Assembly (NCBI RefSeq): GCF_009857745.1
Contig: NZ_WWEN01000001.1
Span: 186,001-250,000, forward strand
Origin: Thalassovita mangrovi
GTDB taxonomy: Bacteria; Pseudomonadota; Alphaproteobacteria; Rhodobacterales; Rhodobacteraceae
DNA length: 64,000 nucleotides
Direction of reading: 5' to 3'
The notes below the pieces were generated by a model. That model was not told the DNA's origin, did no database searches, and saw nothing but the letters and a program-made list of their open reading frames with translations. The position numbers and the translations under genes were made by a program. Each line of letters opens with the position of its first letter. Within the stretch, counting starts at the first letter, position 1. Shown here piece by piece: positions 1 through 11,640 of this stretch.

Positions 1-1
1 G

Positions 2-3639
<3,638 letters not shown>

Positions 3640-3692
3640 CGCTCGCCTCTTCCTGCCGGTCGCGGCTCGCGGCGGGGATGTTCCACCTTTCT

Positions 3693-3727
3693 GTTCTCCT
3701 ATGTTCGCAAATGTTCTCAAAAAGTTC
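3693..3727 (+). promoter_or_regulatory. LexA (SOS) operator: four GTTC half-sites
   Basis: GTTC occurs at 3693, 3703, 3713 and 3724. The last pair forms GTTCTCAAAAAGTTC (3713-3727), an exact match to GTTC-N7-GTTC, the established LexA recognition sequence of alphaproteobacteria such as Rhodobacter. The other half-sites are spaced one base short (N6). The array lies 54 bp after the recG stop and 65 bp before the ATG of the small membrane peptide. A -10-like TGATAT follows at 3743, so a bound repressor would overlap the promoter. No -35 is convincing. Confidence 0.75.
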
Positions 3728-3792
3728 TTTACTCGACTCGGGTGATATGAGAACAAAGTGGCAACAAAAGATTTGCAGCAGGAGAGACGCCG

Positions 3793-3915
3793 ATGTTTCG
3801 CGAAATCAAATCCATCATCGACCGGTCGCAGGATACGCTTTTAGCCGATGTCATTGGCGCGGCGGCCCTGATCACCATGTTCATGATCGGCCTCTACCTG
3901 CCGCTTCTGGCCTGA
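3793..3915 (+). CDS. 40-residue single-span membrane peptide, probably SOS-induced
   Basis: The frame begins at ATG 3793, 8 nt after a strong ribosome site (AGGAG at 3780-3784), and ends at TGA 3915. The peptide has a charged N-terminal helix (MFREIKSIIDRSQDTLLAD) followed by one hydrophobic span of about 20 residues (VIGAAALITMFMIGLYLPLL). I know no characterised family for it. The upstream LexA array and the size suggest a role like the small SOS membrane inhibitors SidA (Caulobacter) or TisB (E. coli), but I can point to no sequence similarity with either. A hairpin with a short T-run follows at 4065-4101. Coding status rests on ribosome site, hydrophobic pattern and operator. Confidence 0.7.
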   Translation: MFREIKSIIDRSQDTLLADVIGAAALITMFMIGLYLPLLA

Positions 3916-4064
3916 TTGAGAGTTTCTGCCTGCACGGGCTCCGGCCGGCCCCGTCCGCGTTCTTCCCCAGAATGCTCAATGTGACACTGCCTGTCCCACG
4001 TCACCGGGAATGCCTCTTCCCCCTTTGACGGGATGCCGGACCGCAGCGGAACCCGTGCGACCTT

Positions 4065-4101
4065 GCCGCCGCCGCCCCAACGGGCGCGCGGCGGTTCTTT
4101 T
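4065..4101 (+). terminator. Rho-independent terminator after the small membrane peptide
   Basis: A GC-rich imperfect stem (left arm CCGCCGCCGCCC, loop CAA, right arm GGGCGCGCGGCGG) is followed by TTCTTTT on the + strand. It ends the short transcript that starts at the LexA-controlled promoter. The opposite strand carries no U-tract, so it would not serve the converging scaffold-protein gene. Confidence 0.55.
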
Positions 4102-4134
4102 ATCTGATGGGTGTCGGGGGAAGGCGCGGCGCGA

Positions 4135-4590
4135 TCAGGCGCAGCTGGCTTCTTCGCGCGCCTTGTCGATGGCGTCGAGCGTCGCTTCGAGCGCCAGCAT
4201 GATCGAGGCGTGGCGGTTCTTGTATTCCCGCGCCGGGCGCAGCACTTCGAGCCCGTCGAACGGCGCCTGCGGGGCGGGGCCGTCGGATTTCAGCATCGCC
4301 TTGAGCTCATCGCGCGCGCGTTCGATCTGGTCGCGGGTGCAGCCGATGATATTGGCACCAACCACCGAGGCCGCGGCCTGGCCTAGGGCGCAGGCTTTCA
4401 CGTCCTGGCCGAAATCGACGACATGGCCGTCCTTCAGCGCCACGTCCACCGTCACCGTCGAGCCGCAAAGCGGCGAGCGGCGCTTGGCCGTCGCATCCGG
4501 ATTTTCCAGCCGCTCGGTATGCGGGATATCGGCCGCCAGTTCGAGAATCCGAGCCGAATAGAGTTTGATCAGGTCGTTGTTTTCGCCCAT
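4135..4590 (-). CDS. IscU/NifU-like iron-sulfur cluster scaffold-family protein
   Basis: A 151-residue member of the NifU_N/IscU fold family, which builds [2Fe-2S] clusters on three cysteines. Cys42 (SPLCGSTV) and Cys67 (KACALGQAAASVVG) are in the usual places. The third position, normally in an HCS motif, reads RHASIMLALEA with Ala128, so the classic three-cysteine site is incomplete. Start chosen at 4590 because AAAGGAAA sits just upstream; an ATG at 4644 is in frame but overlaps the hisI 5' end and lacks a ribosome site. The gene is divergent from hisI. It may be a divergent scaffold or a carrier; I cannot tell which. Confidence 0.82.
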   Translation of the reverse strand: MGENNDLIKLYSARILELAADIPHTERLENPDATAKRRSPLCGSTVTVDVALKDGHVVDFGQDVKACALGQAAASVVGANIIGCTRDQIERARDELKAMLKSDGPAPQAPFDGLEVLRPAREYKNRHASIMLALEATLDAIDKAREEASCA

Positions 4591-4656
4591 GGCTTTTCCT
4601 TTCGGCAGGTTCCCCATAAATAGGGTCATGACCCGCAGATGCAAAAGGTTTTTGCC

Positions 4657-5016
4657 ATGTCCTTCGACGCCGAGACACTAAAGTATGATAACAATGGCTT
4701 GATCCCGGCCATCGCCCAGGATGCCGAAACCGGCGAGATTCTGATGATGGCCTGGATGAACCGCGAGGCGGTCGAGCGGACGCTGGACAGTGGCAAGGTC
4801 ACCTATTGGAGCCGATCGCGGCAGAGTTTCTGGGTCAAGGGCGAAACCAGCGGCCACCTGCAGGAACTGGTCGATCTGCGCGTCGATTGCGACCGCGACT
4901 GCATCCTGGTGCTGGTCAATCAGACCGGCCCGGCCTGCCACACCAACCGACGCAGCTGTTTCTACACGGCGGTGCGGGGCGGTGAGGAAGTCGAGCTGAT
5001 GAAGCCGATGGAATAG
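4657..5016 (+). CDS. hisI: Phosphoribosyl-AMP cyclohydrolase HisI
   Basis: Third step of histidine synthesis: opens the adenine ring of phosphoribosyl-AMP. The 119-residue protein is the stand-alone (not HisIE-fused) form. It has the Mg2+ aspartates in RVDCDRDC and the Zn2+ cysteines in DCDRDCILV and GPACHTNRRSC. ATG 4657 is preferred over 4639 because AAAAGG lies about 9 nt upstream and the protein then begins MSFDAETLKYDNNGL, as is usual for the family. A dispersed hairpin repeat starts in its TAG stop codon. Confidence 0.95.
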   Translation: MSFDAETLKYDNNGLIPAIAQDAETGEILMMAWMNREAVERTLDSGKVTYWSRSRQSFWVKGETSGHLQELVDLRVDCDRDCILVLVNQTGPACHTNRRSCFYTAVRGGEEVELMKPME

Positions 5017-5090
5017 GGGGCGCTGCCCCCGCCGTAGAAAATCGAGACGATTTTCAACGACTCCCCCGGGATATTGTTGAACAGAAGAAG
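5014..5090 (+). repeat. Dispersed intergenic hairpin repeat, copy 1
   Basis: The element has a GC hairpin (GGGGGCGCTGCCCCC) at one end and the tail CCCCCGGGATATTGTTGAACAG plus AAGAAG at the other. This copy holds an extra inner hairpin (GAAAATCG AGA CGATTTTC). It lies between the convergent hisI and gluQ genes and starts at the hisI stop codon. Related copies are at 21724-21786, 31859-31906 and, in part, 31924-31957. Confidence 0.7.
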
Positions 5091-5091
5091 A

Positions 5092-5946
5092 TCAGAGCCC
5101 GACCATGGCGCGGATATCCTGCGGCGTAGCGCCCTCGGCGCGGTATTTGGCGATGGCGCGGGCGTCGTCGCGCTTGGCCAGCCGTTTGCCCGCGTCGTCG
5201 CGGATCAGCCTGTGGTGGTGGTAGATGGGCGTCGGCAGCTTCAGCAGGCGTTGCAGCAGGACGTGCAGCGGCGTGGCCTCGAACAGGTCGGCGCCGCGGA
5301 TCACATGGGTGATGCCCTGGGCGGCGTCGTCCAGCACCACCGACAGGTGATAGGAGGTGCCCATGCCGCGCCGCGCCAGCACGATATCGCCCACCGTGTC
5401 GATCAGCGATTTGGGGTCGATGACGACCTGTTGCGGGTGCTGGCCGGTTTCCGAGAAGCGCAAGGGATCGGGGCCGATTGCAGCCACCGCGCGGGCGAGA
5501 TCGAGCCGCAGCGCCTGATCCGGCATCGGCGTTCCCGGGGCGGGCTGGCGGCGGCAGGTGCCGGGATAGACCGGGCCGTCGGGGCCGGTTGGAAGCTCGG
5601 CCCCTTCCTGCGGCGCCGACAGCGCGGCGAGGATGTCGCGACGGTTGCACGAACAGGGGTAGAGCAGGCCGCGATCCCACAGGCCCTGCAAGGCTGAGCG
5701 ATAGGTGGACAGGCGGTCGGACTGGCGCATCACCGGGTCCAGCCAGCTGAGCCCGAGCCAGTGCAGATCGTCGTAAATCTGCGATTCCCATTCAGGCCGG
5801 GCGCGGCTTTGGTCGATGTCTTCGATCCTGAGCAGGAAGTCACCGCCCGCCGCGCGCGCCATGTCATGGGCCAGCATCGCCGAATAGGCGTGACCCAGAT
5901 GCAAGGGCCCGGTCGGGCTGGGGGCGAACCGGGTCCTGAATTGCAT
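5092..5946 (-). CDS. gluQ: Glutamyl-Q tRNA(Asp) synthetase GluQRS
   Basis: Attaches glutamate to the queuosine at position 34 of tRNA(Asp). It is a shortened class I glutamyl-tRNA synthetase fold (284 residues) with no anticodon-binding domain. The N-terminus RFAPSPTGPLHLGHAYSA carries the HLGH signature. The cysteines in YPCSCNRRDI fit the zinc site of this family, and the KMSKS loop is degenerate (KRLAKRDD), as is usual. The start overlaps the trmFO stop by one base (TGATG), so the two tRNA-modification genes form an operon read from trmFO to gluQ. Confidence 0.95.
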   Translation of the reverse strand: MQFRTRFAPSPTGPLHLGHAYSAMLAHDMARAAGGDFLLRIEDIDQSRARPEWESQIYDDLHWLGLSWLDPVMRQSDRLSTYRSALQGLWDRGLLYPCSCNRRDILAALSAPQEGAELPTGPDGPVYPGTCRRQPAPGTPMPDQALRLDLARAVAAIGPDPLRFSETGQHPQQVVIDPKSLIDTVGDIVLARRGMGTSYHLSVVLDDAAQGITHVIRGADLFEATPLHVLLQRLLKLPTPIYHHHRLIRDDAGKRLAKRDDARAIAKYRAEGATPQDIRAMVGL

Positions 5947-7289
5947 CAGCTTTGCCCGTCAAGCCATTCCTGAAAAACGGCTTTTGCGCGGTCGGTGTAG
6001 CCCTTATAGCGGTCCTTGCGCCCCTTGCGGCCGCCGCGCAGACCTTCGAGCGGGCGGAACAGGCCGAAATTCACGTTCATCGGCTGGAAGGTCTTGGCCT
6101 CGGCGCCGCCGGTGATGTGGTGGATCAGCGCGCCCATGGCGCTGTCCTGCGGTGCGGTGTCCAAGGGCTTGCCGAGGATTTCCGCCGCCGCCAGTCGGCC
6201 CGCCAGCAGCCCCATCGCGGCGCTTTCCACGTAGCCCTCGACCCCGGTCACCTGACCGGCGAAACGGATGTTGGGTTTCGATTTCAGCCGCATCTGGTCG
6301 TCCAGCAGGGTGGGCGAATTCAGGAAGGTGTTGCGGTGGATGCCGCCCAACCGGGCGAAGCTGGCGTTTTCCAGCCCCGGGATCATGCGGAACACATCCG
6401 TCTGCGCGCCGTATTTCATCTTGGTCTGGAACCCGACGATATTGTAGAGCGTGCCGAGCGCGTTATCGCGGCGCAGCTGCACCACGGCATAGGCCTTTTC
6501 CTCGGGCTTGTGGGCGTTGGTCAGGCCCACCGGCTTCATCGGCCCGTGGCGCAGGGTTTCGCGGCCGCGTTCGGCCATCACCTCGATCGGCAGGCAGCCG
6601 TCGAAGTACCCGGCGGTTTCGCCTTCGTGGAATTCGGTCTTGTCGGCGGCCAGCAGCGCGTCGATGAACGCCTCGTATTGCGGCTTGGTCATCGGGCAGT
6701 TGAGATAGGCCTTTTGCTCTTCCTCGGTTTCGCCCTTGTCATAGCGCGACTGCAGCCAGGCGACGTCCATGTCGATCGTGTCGGCATAGACGATGGGGGC
6801 GATGGCATCGAAGAAAGCCAGCCGTTCGGCCCCGGTTTCCGCTTGGATCGCCGCGCCCAGGGCGGAGGAGGTCAGCGGGCCGGTGGCGATGATCCAATGG
6901 CCCTCGTCGGGCAGGTCTGTGATTTCGCCATGCTCCACCGTCACGTTGGGCAGGTCCAGCAACGCCTTGGTCACGCTTTCGGAAAATGGATCGCGGTCCA
7001 CTGCCAGGGCACCACCGGCGGGCAGGCGGTGGCGGTCGGCCATCGCCATGATCAGCCCGTTCGCGGCGCGCATTTCCCAATGCAGCAGTCCGACGGCATT
7101 CTGTTCGTCATCGTCCGAGCGGAACGAATTGGAACAGACCATTTCGGCCAGGTTGCCGGTCTGGTGCGCGAAGGTTTCGACCTCGGGGCGCATTTCGTGG
7201 ATCACCACGTCCACGCCCATGTTCGCGGCCTGCCAGGCCGCTTCGGAACCGGCCATGCCGCCGCCGACGATATGCAATTTCTTATCCAT
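5946..7289 (-). CDS. trmFO: tRNA (uracil-54-C5)-methyltransferase TrmFO (folate/FAD-dependent)
   Basis: Makes ribothymidine 54 in tRNA using methylenetetrahydrofolate and FAD instead of SAM. The N-terminus [18 protein letters not shown] is the FAD-binding Rossmann motif. Further conserved stretches are [12 protein letters not shown], with the family's reactive-cysteine region, and the C-terminal PMNVNFGLF and [10 protein letters not shown]. At 447 residues it is the usual length. It is first in a two-gene operon with gluQ. It should not be confused with GidA/MnmG, which is about 620 residues. Confidence 0.96.
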   Translation of the reverse strand: MDKKLHIVGGGMAGSEAAWQAANMGVDVVIHEMRPEVETFAHQTGNLAEMVCSNSFRSDDDEQNAVGLLHWEMRAANGLIMAMADRHRLPAGGALAVDRDPFSESVTKALLDLPNVTVEHGEITDLPDEGHWIIATGPLTSSALGAAIQAETGAERLAFFDAIAPIVYADTIDMDVAWLQSRYDKGETEEEQKAYLNCPMTKPQYEAFIDALLAADKTEFHEGETAGYFDGCLPIEVMAERGRETLRHGPMKPVGLTNAHKPEEKAYAVVQLRRDNALGTLYNIVGFQTKMKYGAQTDVFRMIPGLENASFARLGGIHRNTFLNSPTLLDDQMRLKSKPNIRFAGQVTGVEGYVESAAMGLLAGRLAAAEILGKPLDTAPQDSAMGALIHHITGGAEAKTFQPMNVNFGLFRPLEGLRGGRKGRKDRYKGYTDRAKAVFQEWLDGQS

Positions 7290-7329
7290 GCCGCGCGATG
7301 TAGGGCAAGCGGAGCGGTTTGGGAAGACC

Positions 7330-8643
7330 TCAGCGATCGACCGGCAGCCCCGAGGGCACGGTTTCGGGGATGCCCAGCCGCCCCTTGGCCGCCATTTCGT
7401 CGGTCAGGGAATTCAGAAAGGCCAGGATATCGTCGATCTGGGCATCGGTCATGTCGATCGGATCCACCTCGATCGCCGAGGCGATGAAGGCGACTTCCAA
7501 CCCCTCGTTCATCGCCTGCCAGTCGTCGACCACATCGGCCTTGGACAGGATCGCCTGGCTGCGGTCATAGGTGACCAGCGATTTCACCGGGTCGAGGTAA
7601 TGGCGCACCATCGCTTCGAGCGTCGGATAGGCGCCGGAATGGCCATAAGGCGCGGTCAGCGCGACATTGCGCAGCGACGGCGTGCGGAACCGGTAGCGGT
7701 CGTCGGGATCGTTGGTGACCTTGAAACGGCCCAGATCGACGAAGGGGCGGTCGTCCAGTTCGGCGTCGCCCTTGCCGGGGCCGAATTGCGGCATGCCGAT
7801 GACGTGGAACTTATGGTCGGTCTGCAAGGTGCCGGCATGGCAGGTGACGCAACCGGCATCGCCGTAAAACAGCTCCATCCCGCGCAGCTGCGCCGCGTTC
7901 AGCGCGGTCTTGTCACCGGCGAGGTAGGAATCGAACGGGCTTTCGCAGGCCTGGAATTCGAAATTGATGAATTCGCCGATGGCGATGGCGATATCGGTGG
8001 CATGGACCGGTTTGTCGGCCCCGATCAGCGCGTCGAACTGGCGGCGGTATTCGGGGATTGCATCGACCCGCGCGGCCAGCAGAGCCCAGGCTTTCTTCTC
8101 GTTGCCCATTTCGACCGCGTCGGCGACCGGGTTTTCGCCTTCCTGCCCGGCCATTTCGTCGGCCGACAGCATGGGCAGCAGCGCCTGCACCGACAGCGAT
8201 GACGGCATCATCCGGGTCAGCGGCCGGTCCCGGGGCGTCAGGAAGCCGAAGATTTCATCCTCGTCGACCTCGACCCGGCCGTCATGGAACTGCACGGTGT
8301 ATTCGCGCGCGCCGACATTCCACAGGGCGGGGGCGTTGCGCGGCACCCGGTCGTCCACCGTGGCACCAACGGGCAGCACCCGGTCGGGGCCCAACCCGAC
8401 GCCGCCTTCGCCGATCGCCAGCGACACGCCGTCGGCGCTGCCGAACCTGGGGTGATGGCAGGTGGCGCAGGCGATGTTCTTGTTGCCCGACAGGATGGGA
8501 TCGTAAAACAGCTGCTGGCCCAGTTCGACCCGGGCCATGTCAGGTTCGGGGAAGGATTCCTGGTTCACGGGATCGGGCAGGCTGGCCGCCTGGGACAGGC
8601 CGGCCTGAAGCATGAACACACCGAGGGTCATCAAATTCCGCAT
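7330..8643 (-). CDS. Di-haem cytochrome c peroxidase / MauG-family protein
   Basis: A periplasmic protein with a signal peptide ([19 protein letters not shown]) and two haem c sites, CATCH (about residues 59-63) and CVTCH (about 263-267). This is the arrangement of the bacterial di-haem peroxidase/MauG superfamily. The family signature near the C-terminal haem reads [18 protein letters not shown]. Mature length (about 415 residues) is above the classic peroxidase (about 325), nearer to MauG-like and methanol-linked paralogues. No maturation or methylamine genes lie nearby, so the substrate is unknown. The start at 8643 keeps a clean signal peptide; ATG 8658 would add five residues. Confidence 0.88.
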   Translation of the reverse strand: MRNLMTLGVFMLQAGLSQAASLPDPVNQESFPEPDMARVELGQQLFYDPILSGNKNIACATCHHPRFGSADGVSLAIGEGGVGLGPDRVLPVGATVDDRVPRNAPALWNVGAREYTVQFHDGRVEVDEDEIFGFLTPRDRPLTRMMPSSLSVQALLPMLSADEMAGQEGENPVADAVEMGNEKKAWALLAARVDAIPEYRRQFDALIGADKPVHATDIAIAIGEFINFEFQACESPFDSYLAGDKTALNAAQLRGMELFYGDAGCVTCHAGTLQTDHKFHVIGMPQFGPGKGDAELDDRPFVDLGRFKVTNDPDDRYRFRTPSLRNVALTAPYGHSGAYPTLEAMVRHYLDPVKSLVTYDRSQAILSKADVVDDWQAMNEGLEVAFIASAIEVDPIDMTDAQIDDILAFLNSLTDEMAAKGRLGIPETVPSGLPVDR

Positions 8644-8759
8644 GGTTAAAAATCCCATTTATAAATAATCCCGGCCGGGCTTGCCGGTGAGAGTAGCAGA
8701 TCGCAGATTGCGCCGTAAGGCTACAGAATCATGATGAATCAGAAATGAATCCCTATTCG

Positions 8760-8777
8760 GGAGTTTGCCGAAACTCC
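8760..8777 (-). terminator. Possible weak terminator hairpin after the crotonase gene
   Basis: A perfect 7-bp inverted repeat (GGAGTTT GCCG AAACTCC) lies in the 156-bp gap between the crotonase-fold gene and the di-haem peroxidase gene, both on the minus strand. There is no U-run, so intrinsic termination is uncertain. Confidence 0.3.
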
Positions 8778-8799
8778 GGGCACCGCGCCCGGATCGGGA

Positions 8800-9585
8800 T
8801 CACTGATCCCAATCCGGCGGGCGTTTTTCCAGGAAGGCGGAAATGCCTTCTTCGGTGTCGCGATAAAGCATGTTCTGCGCCATCACGTCGCCCGCGTAAT
8901 CGTAGGCCTCGGCCACCGGCATCTGAATCTGGTTGTAAAACGCCTCCTTGCCGATCTTCACCGCCGCGCCGAGCTTCGATGCGACCAGTTCGGCCAGTTC
9001 CAGCGTCGCGGCGTCTAGGTCGTCATGCGGCACGACCTTGTTGACCAGGCCAAGCGCCTCTGCCTTTTCGGCGTTGATGAATTGCCCGGTGGTCAGCATC
9101 TCGAACGCCTGCTTGCGCGGGATGTTACGCGACAGCGCCACCATCGGGGTCGAACAGAACAACCCGATATTGACGCCATTGACGCCGAAACGGGTGCCCT
9201 CGGCAGCGACGGCCATGTCGCAGGCGGCGACCAATTGGCACCCGGCTGCAGTGGCGATGCCGTGCGGCTGGGCGATCACCGGCTGCGGCAGTTTCTGGAT
9301 CGTCATCATCATCCGCGCGCAGCGGTCGAACAGGTCCTTGAAATAGGCCTTGCCGCCGTCTTCGGCCTGGCGGCCCGCGGTCATTTCCTTCAGGTCGTGC
9401 CCGGCGCAGAACACCTTGCCCGCGCCGCCCAGGGTGATGGCGCGAATCGACGTGTCCCCGGCCAGCCGGTCGAATTCGTCCTGCAGCGCGGCCAGCATCG
9501 CGTCGCTCAGCGGGTTCAGCTTGTCGGGATTGTTCAGTGTCAGCCGCGCAACCGCGCCCGTGTCGTGACGTTCCAGTAATGCCAT
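8800..9585 (-). CDS. Crotonase-fold enoyl-CoA hydratase-related protein (ECHDC3-like)
   Basis: A 261-residue crotonase-superfamily protein, acting on acyl-CoA thioesters by homology. It has the oxyanion-hole segments FCAGHDLKEM and HGIATAAGCQL. The two glutamates that activate water in true enoyl-CoA hydratases are absent: the relevant segments read GCQLVAACD and NIGLFCSTP. It is therefore closer to the ECHDC3/EchA-like subgroup, and hydratase activity should not be assumed. The start (9585) is set by an excellent ribosome site, GAGGAGGACAAG. It is divergent from the thioesterase gene with 58 bp between them. Confidence 0.85.
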   Translation of the reverse strand: MALLERHDTGAVARLTLNNPDKLNPLSDAMLAALQDEFDRLAGDTSIRAITLGGAGKVFCAGHDLKEMTAGRQAEDGGKAYFKDLFDRCARMMMTIQKLPQPVIAQPHGIATAAGCQLVAACDMAVAAEGTRFGVNGVNIGLFCSTPMVALSRNIPRKQAFEMLTTGQFINAEKAEALGLVNKVVPHDDLDAATLELAELVASKLGAAVKIGKEAFYNQIQMPVAEAYDYAGDVMAQNMLYRDTEEGISAFLEKRPPDWDQ

Positions 9586-9643
9586 CTTGTCCTCCTCATT
9601 CCTCGCGGGCAACTCTAGGCGCAGAAATTGAGGGAGGGAAGAT

Positions 9644-10063
9644 ATGGCGGCAAAAATGACGGCGCCCGAATTGATGGAGTTCCTGGCAACGGTATTTCCG
9701 CAGGTGAAGGACGACTTCGAGATCGAGGAGATCGGCGACATGCGGGTGCGGGTACGGATGAAGATCGCGGACCGCCACCTGCGCCCGGGCGGCACCGTGT
9801 CGGGCCCGTCGATGTTCGCGCTGGCCGATTGCGCCGTCTACATGGCGGTGCTGGCGATGATCGGGCCGCAGGCGCTGGCGGTGACCACCAACTGTTCGAT
9901 GGATTTCATGCGCAAACCGGCCGCCGAAACCGACCTGATCGCCGACTGCAGGCTGCTGAAACTGGGGCGCGTGTTGGCGGTGGGCGACGTGCTGATCTAT
10001 TCCGAGGGGGTGGAGGCGCCGGTGGCGCGCGCCTCGATGACCTATTCGATCCCGCCGCGCTGA
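9644..10063 (+). CDS. Hot-dog fold (PaaI-type) acyl-CoA thioesterase
   Basis: A 139-residue single hot-dog domain with the central-helix signature RPGGTVSGPSMFALADCAVY, where the Asp of ADCAVY occupies the usual catalytic position. Such proteins cleave acyl-CoA to free acid and CoA, with broad or unknown substrate. It starts at an ATG after GAGGGAGGGAAG and shares a short divergent promoter region with the crotonase-fold gene, so a common role in acyl-CoA turnover is plausible but not shown. Confidence 0.88.
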   Translation: MAAKMTAPELMEFLATVFPQVKDDFEIEEIGDMRVRVRMKIADRHLRPGGTVSGPSMFALADCAVYMAVLAMIGPQALAVTTNCSMDFMRKPAAETDLIADCRLLKLGRVLAVGDVLIYSEGVEAPVARASMTYSIPPR

Positions 10064-10123
10064 GATGGGCGGGCGGGATAAAACGTGCTAGGACAGCCCT
10101 GCAGGCAGTGAAAGGGATATGCC

Positions 10124-11254
10124 GTGACGGGAACCGACATCGCGGACAGAAACGATCGCAATGCCGCCTTTCGCGCCTTTCAGGCCTATCGCGCCACCAC
10201 CCGGTTCGGCAGCCTCGATGGGCTGCGCGCCCTGTGTATCGGGGCGGTGCTGTGGCACCATTCGCCGCTGACGCCAGCCTATCTGGATCATCTGCAACTG
10301 GCCGGGCGCGGCTTTGCCGGGGTGGATTTCTTCTTCGTGCTCAGCGGTTACCTGATCACCACGCTGCTGCTGCGCGAAGAGGCGGCAACGGGCGGCTTTT
10401 CCCTGCGCGGGTTCTATAAAAGGCGCATCCTGCGGATCGTGCCGGTCTATTTCCTGGTGGTGACACTGGCGGCTGGCTATTTCATCGGCTGGAAAGGGCA
10501 GGGGCAATGGGCCGGACTGCTGCCCTATTATTACCTGTTCCTGTCGAATTTCCTGGTCGGGGACATTCCGCTGCTCGACCCGACATGGTCGCTGGCGGTG
10601 GAGGAGCAATATTACCTGATCTGGCCGCTGGTCCTGATGGTCCTGCCGCGGCGCTGGATCGTGCCGGTGCTGGTGCTGGCCATCGCGGCCAACGTGGCGG
10701 GCGGGGCCGGGGTGCTGGCGCTTGTGGGGATCGTGCCCTTCGATATCGGCATCCTGCATATCGCCCTGCCGACAGCGACTTATGCGCCGATCCTGCTGGG
10801 GTCGCTGCTGGCGGTCGTGATGCATGTGCCGCGCGGTTTCGCGGCGATCCATGCAATCTGCGGCGCCCGGCCGGCGGCGGTGCTGTGGATGCTGGCGGTC
10901 ATCGTGGTGTTGCAGCTGCTGCCCTTCGACCTGAACGGATGGCCCAACCTGGCGCTGCATCTGACCATGGCGCTGGCCCTGGCCGCGCTGGTGGTGCGTG
11001 AAGATAACGGGATGCACGGATTGCTGAGCTGGCCGCCGGTCCGGCGCGTCGGGCAGGTGAGCTATGGCATCTACCTGTACCACCTCTTCGCGCTGCATTT
11101 CGCAACGCTTGCGCTTGGTGCGCTCGGGATCGGCAATGGCTGGCCGATCTTGGCCTGCTACAGCGCGTTGTCGGTGCTGATCGCCGATCTGAGCTTCAGG
11201 GGTTTCGAGAGCCGCTTCCTGGCGCTTGGCCGGGCGGAAAAAAAGCCGGGGTAA
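10124..11254 (+). CDS. Membrane acyltransferase (acyltransferase 3 / OafA family)
   Basis: An integral inner-membrane O-acyltransferase of 376 residues with about ten hydrophobic spans, likely acylating a surface polysaccharide or other envelope glycan. Family signatures are LDGLRALCIGAVLWHHS near residue 28, GVDFFFVLSGYLITTLLLREE, and SLAVEEQYYLIWPLVL. No C-terminal SGNH domain is present. The start is GTG with AAAGGG upstream; the nearby ATG at 10119 runs into a stop at once. No sugar-synthesis genes are adjacent, so the substrate cannot be named. The stop codon lies inside a terminator hairpin. Confidence 0.9.
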   Translation: MTGTDIADRNDRNAAFRAFQAYRATTRFGSLDGLRALCIGAVLWHHSPLTPAYLDHLQLAGRGFAGVDFFFVLSGYLITTLLLREEAATGGFSLRGFYKRRILRIVPVYFLVVTLAAGYFIGWKGQGQWAGLLPYYYLFLSNFLVGDIPLLDPTWSLAVEEQYYLIWPLVLMVLPRRWIVPVLVLAIAANVAGGAGVLALVGIVPFDIGILHIALPTATYAPILLGSLLAVVMHVPRGFAAIHAICGARPAAVLWMLAVIVVLQLLPFDLNGWPNLALHLTMALALAALVVREDNGMHGLLSWPPVRRVGQVSYGIYLYHLFALHFATLALGALGIGNGWPILACYSALSVLIADLSFRGFESRFLALGRAEKKPG

Positions 11255-11266
11255 GAACCCCGGCTT
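11243..11266. terminator. Bidirectional terminator between acyltransferase and DUF1127 genes
   Basis: A perfect 10-bp stem (AAGCCGGGGT, loop AAGA, ACCCCGGCTT) contains the acyltransferase TAA. A run of A upstream on the + strand gives a U-tract on the minus strand, so it is strongest for the DUF1127 gene converging from the right. Confidence 0.8.
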
Positions 11267-11294
11267 CCAGTACGCCCTGGCGTGGACGGGGACG

Positions 11295-11528
11295 TCATGC
11301 GCGCCAGAACGGGCGACGGGCCTCCGTATAAGCCTCGTCACGTGTCATCCCGATATCGCGAAGCAGGCTGTCGGGCATATCGGCCAGCGCTTTGCGGGTG
11401 CGGTGTCGCATGTTCCATTTAGTGACAGTCACAGCAAATACAAGCGCAAAGCGTGCAACGACAGGGGCGTTCAGCCCAAGGTCGTAGTTGAGAATTTCTG
11501 CGGCGAGGATCGGCTGTTGCTGTGTCAT
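11295..11528 (-). CDS. DUF1127 (YjiS-like) small protein
   Basis: A 77-residue protein with the C-terminal DUF1127 arginine-rich helix pair (WNMRHRTRKALADMPDSLLRDIGMTRDEAYTEARRPFW). Members in alphaproteobacteria have been linked to RNA turnover and to phosphate or carbon metabolism; the role of this one is not known. The N-terminal half holds a hydrophobic stretch (VVARFALVFAVTV). It is divergent from the MocR-type regulator at 11625, across 96 bp rich in ATACAAT-like repeats. That arrangement usually means the regulator controls this gene. Confidence 0.88.
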   Translation of the reverse strand: MTQQQPILAAEILNYDLGLNAPVVARFALVFAVTVTKWNMRHRTRKALADMPDSLLRDIGMTRDEAYTEARRPFWRA

Positions 11529-11539
11529 GGAGCGACTCC

Positions 11540-11640
11540 TTCAAATGTATTGACACAATGTAGCGGGATTGCTACTGGTGCATGGATACAATTGGTGTAA
11601 CAATCGGTCCAGAAAAACATTGTTATGGGTACAAATTGGG
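11540..11640. promoter_or_regulatory. Divergent promoter/operator between DUF1127 gene and MocR regulator
   Basis: Repeated ACAAT-type words occur: TGTATTGACACAATG, GGATACAATTGGTGTAACAAT, ACATTGTTATGG and GGTACAAATTGG. Those with the core (A/G)TACAA(A)TTGG are direct repeats, the layout seen for MocR-type GntR regulators. A TTGACA at 11550-11555 followed after 17 bp by a poor -10 (TACTGG) could be the regulator's promoter. Boundaries are approximate. Confidence 0.45.
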
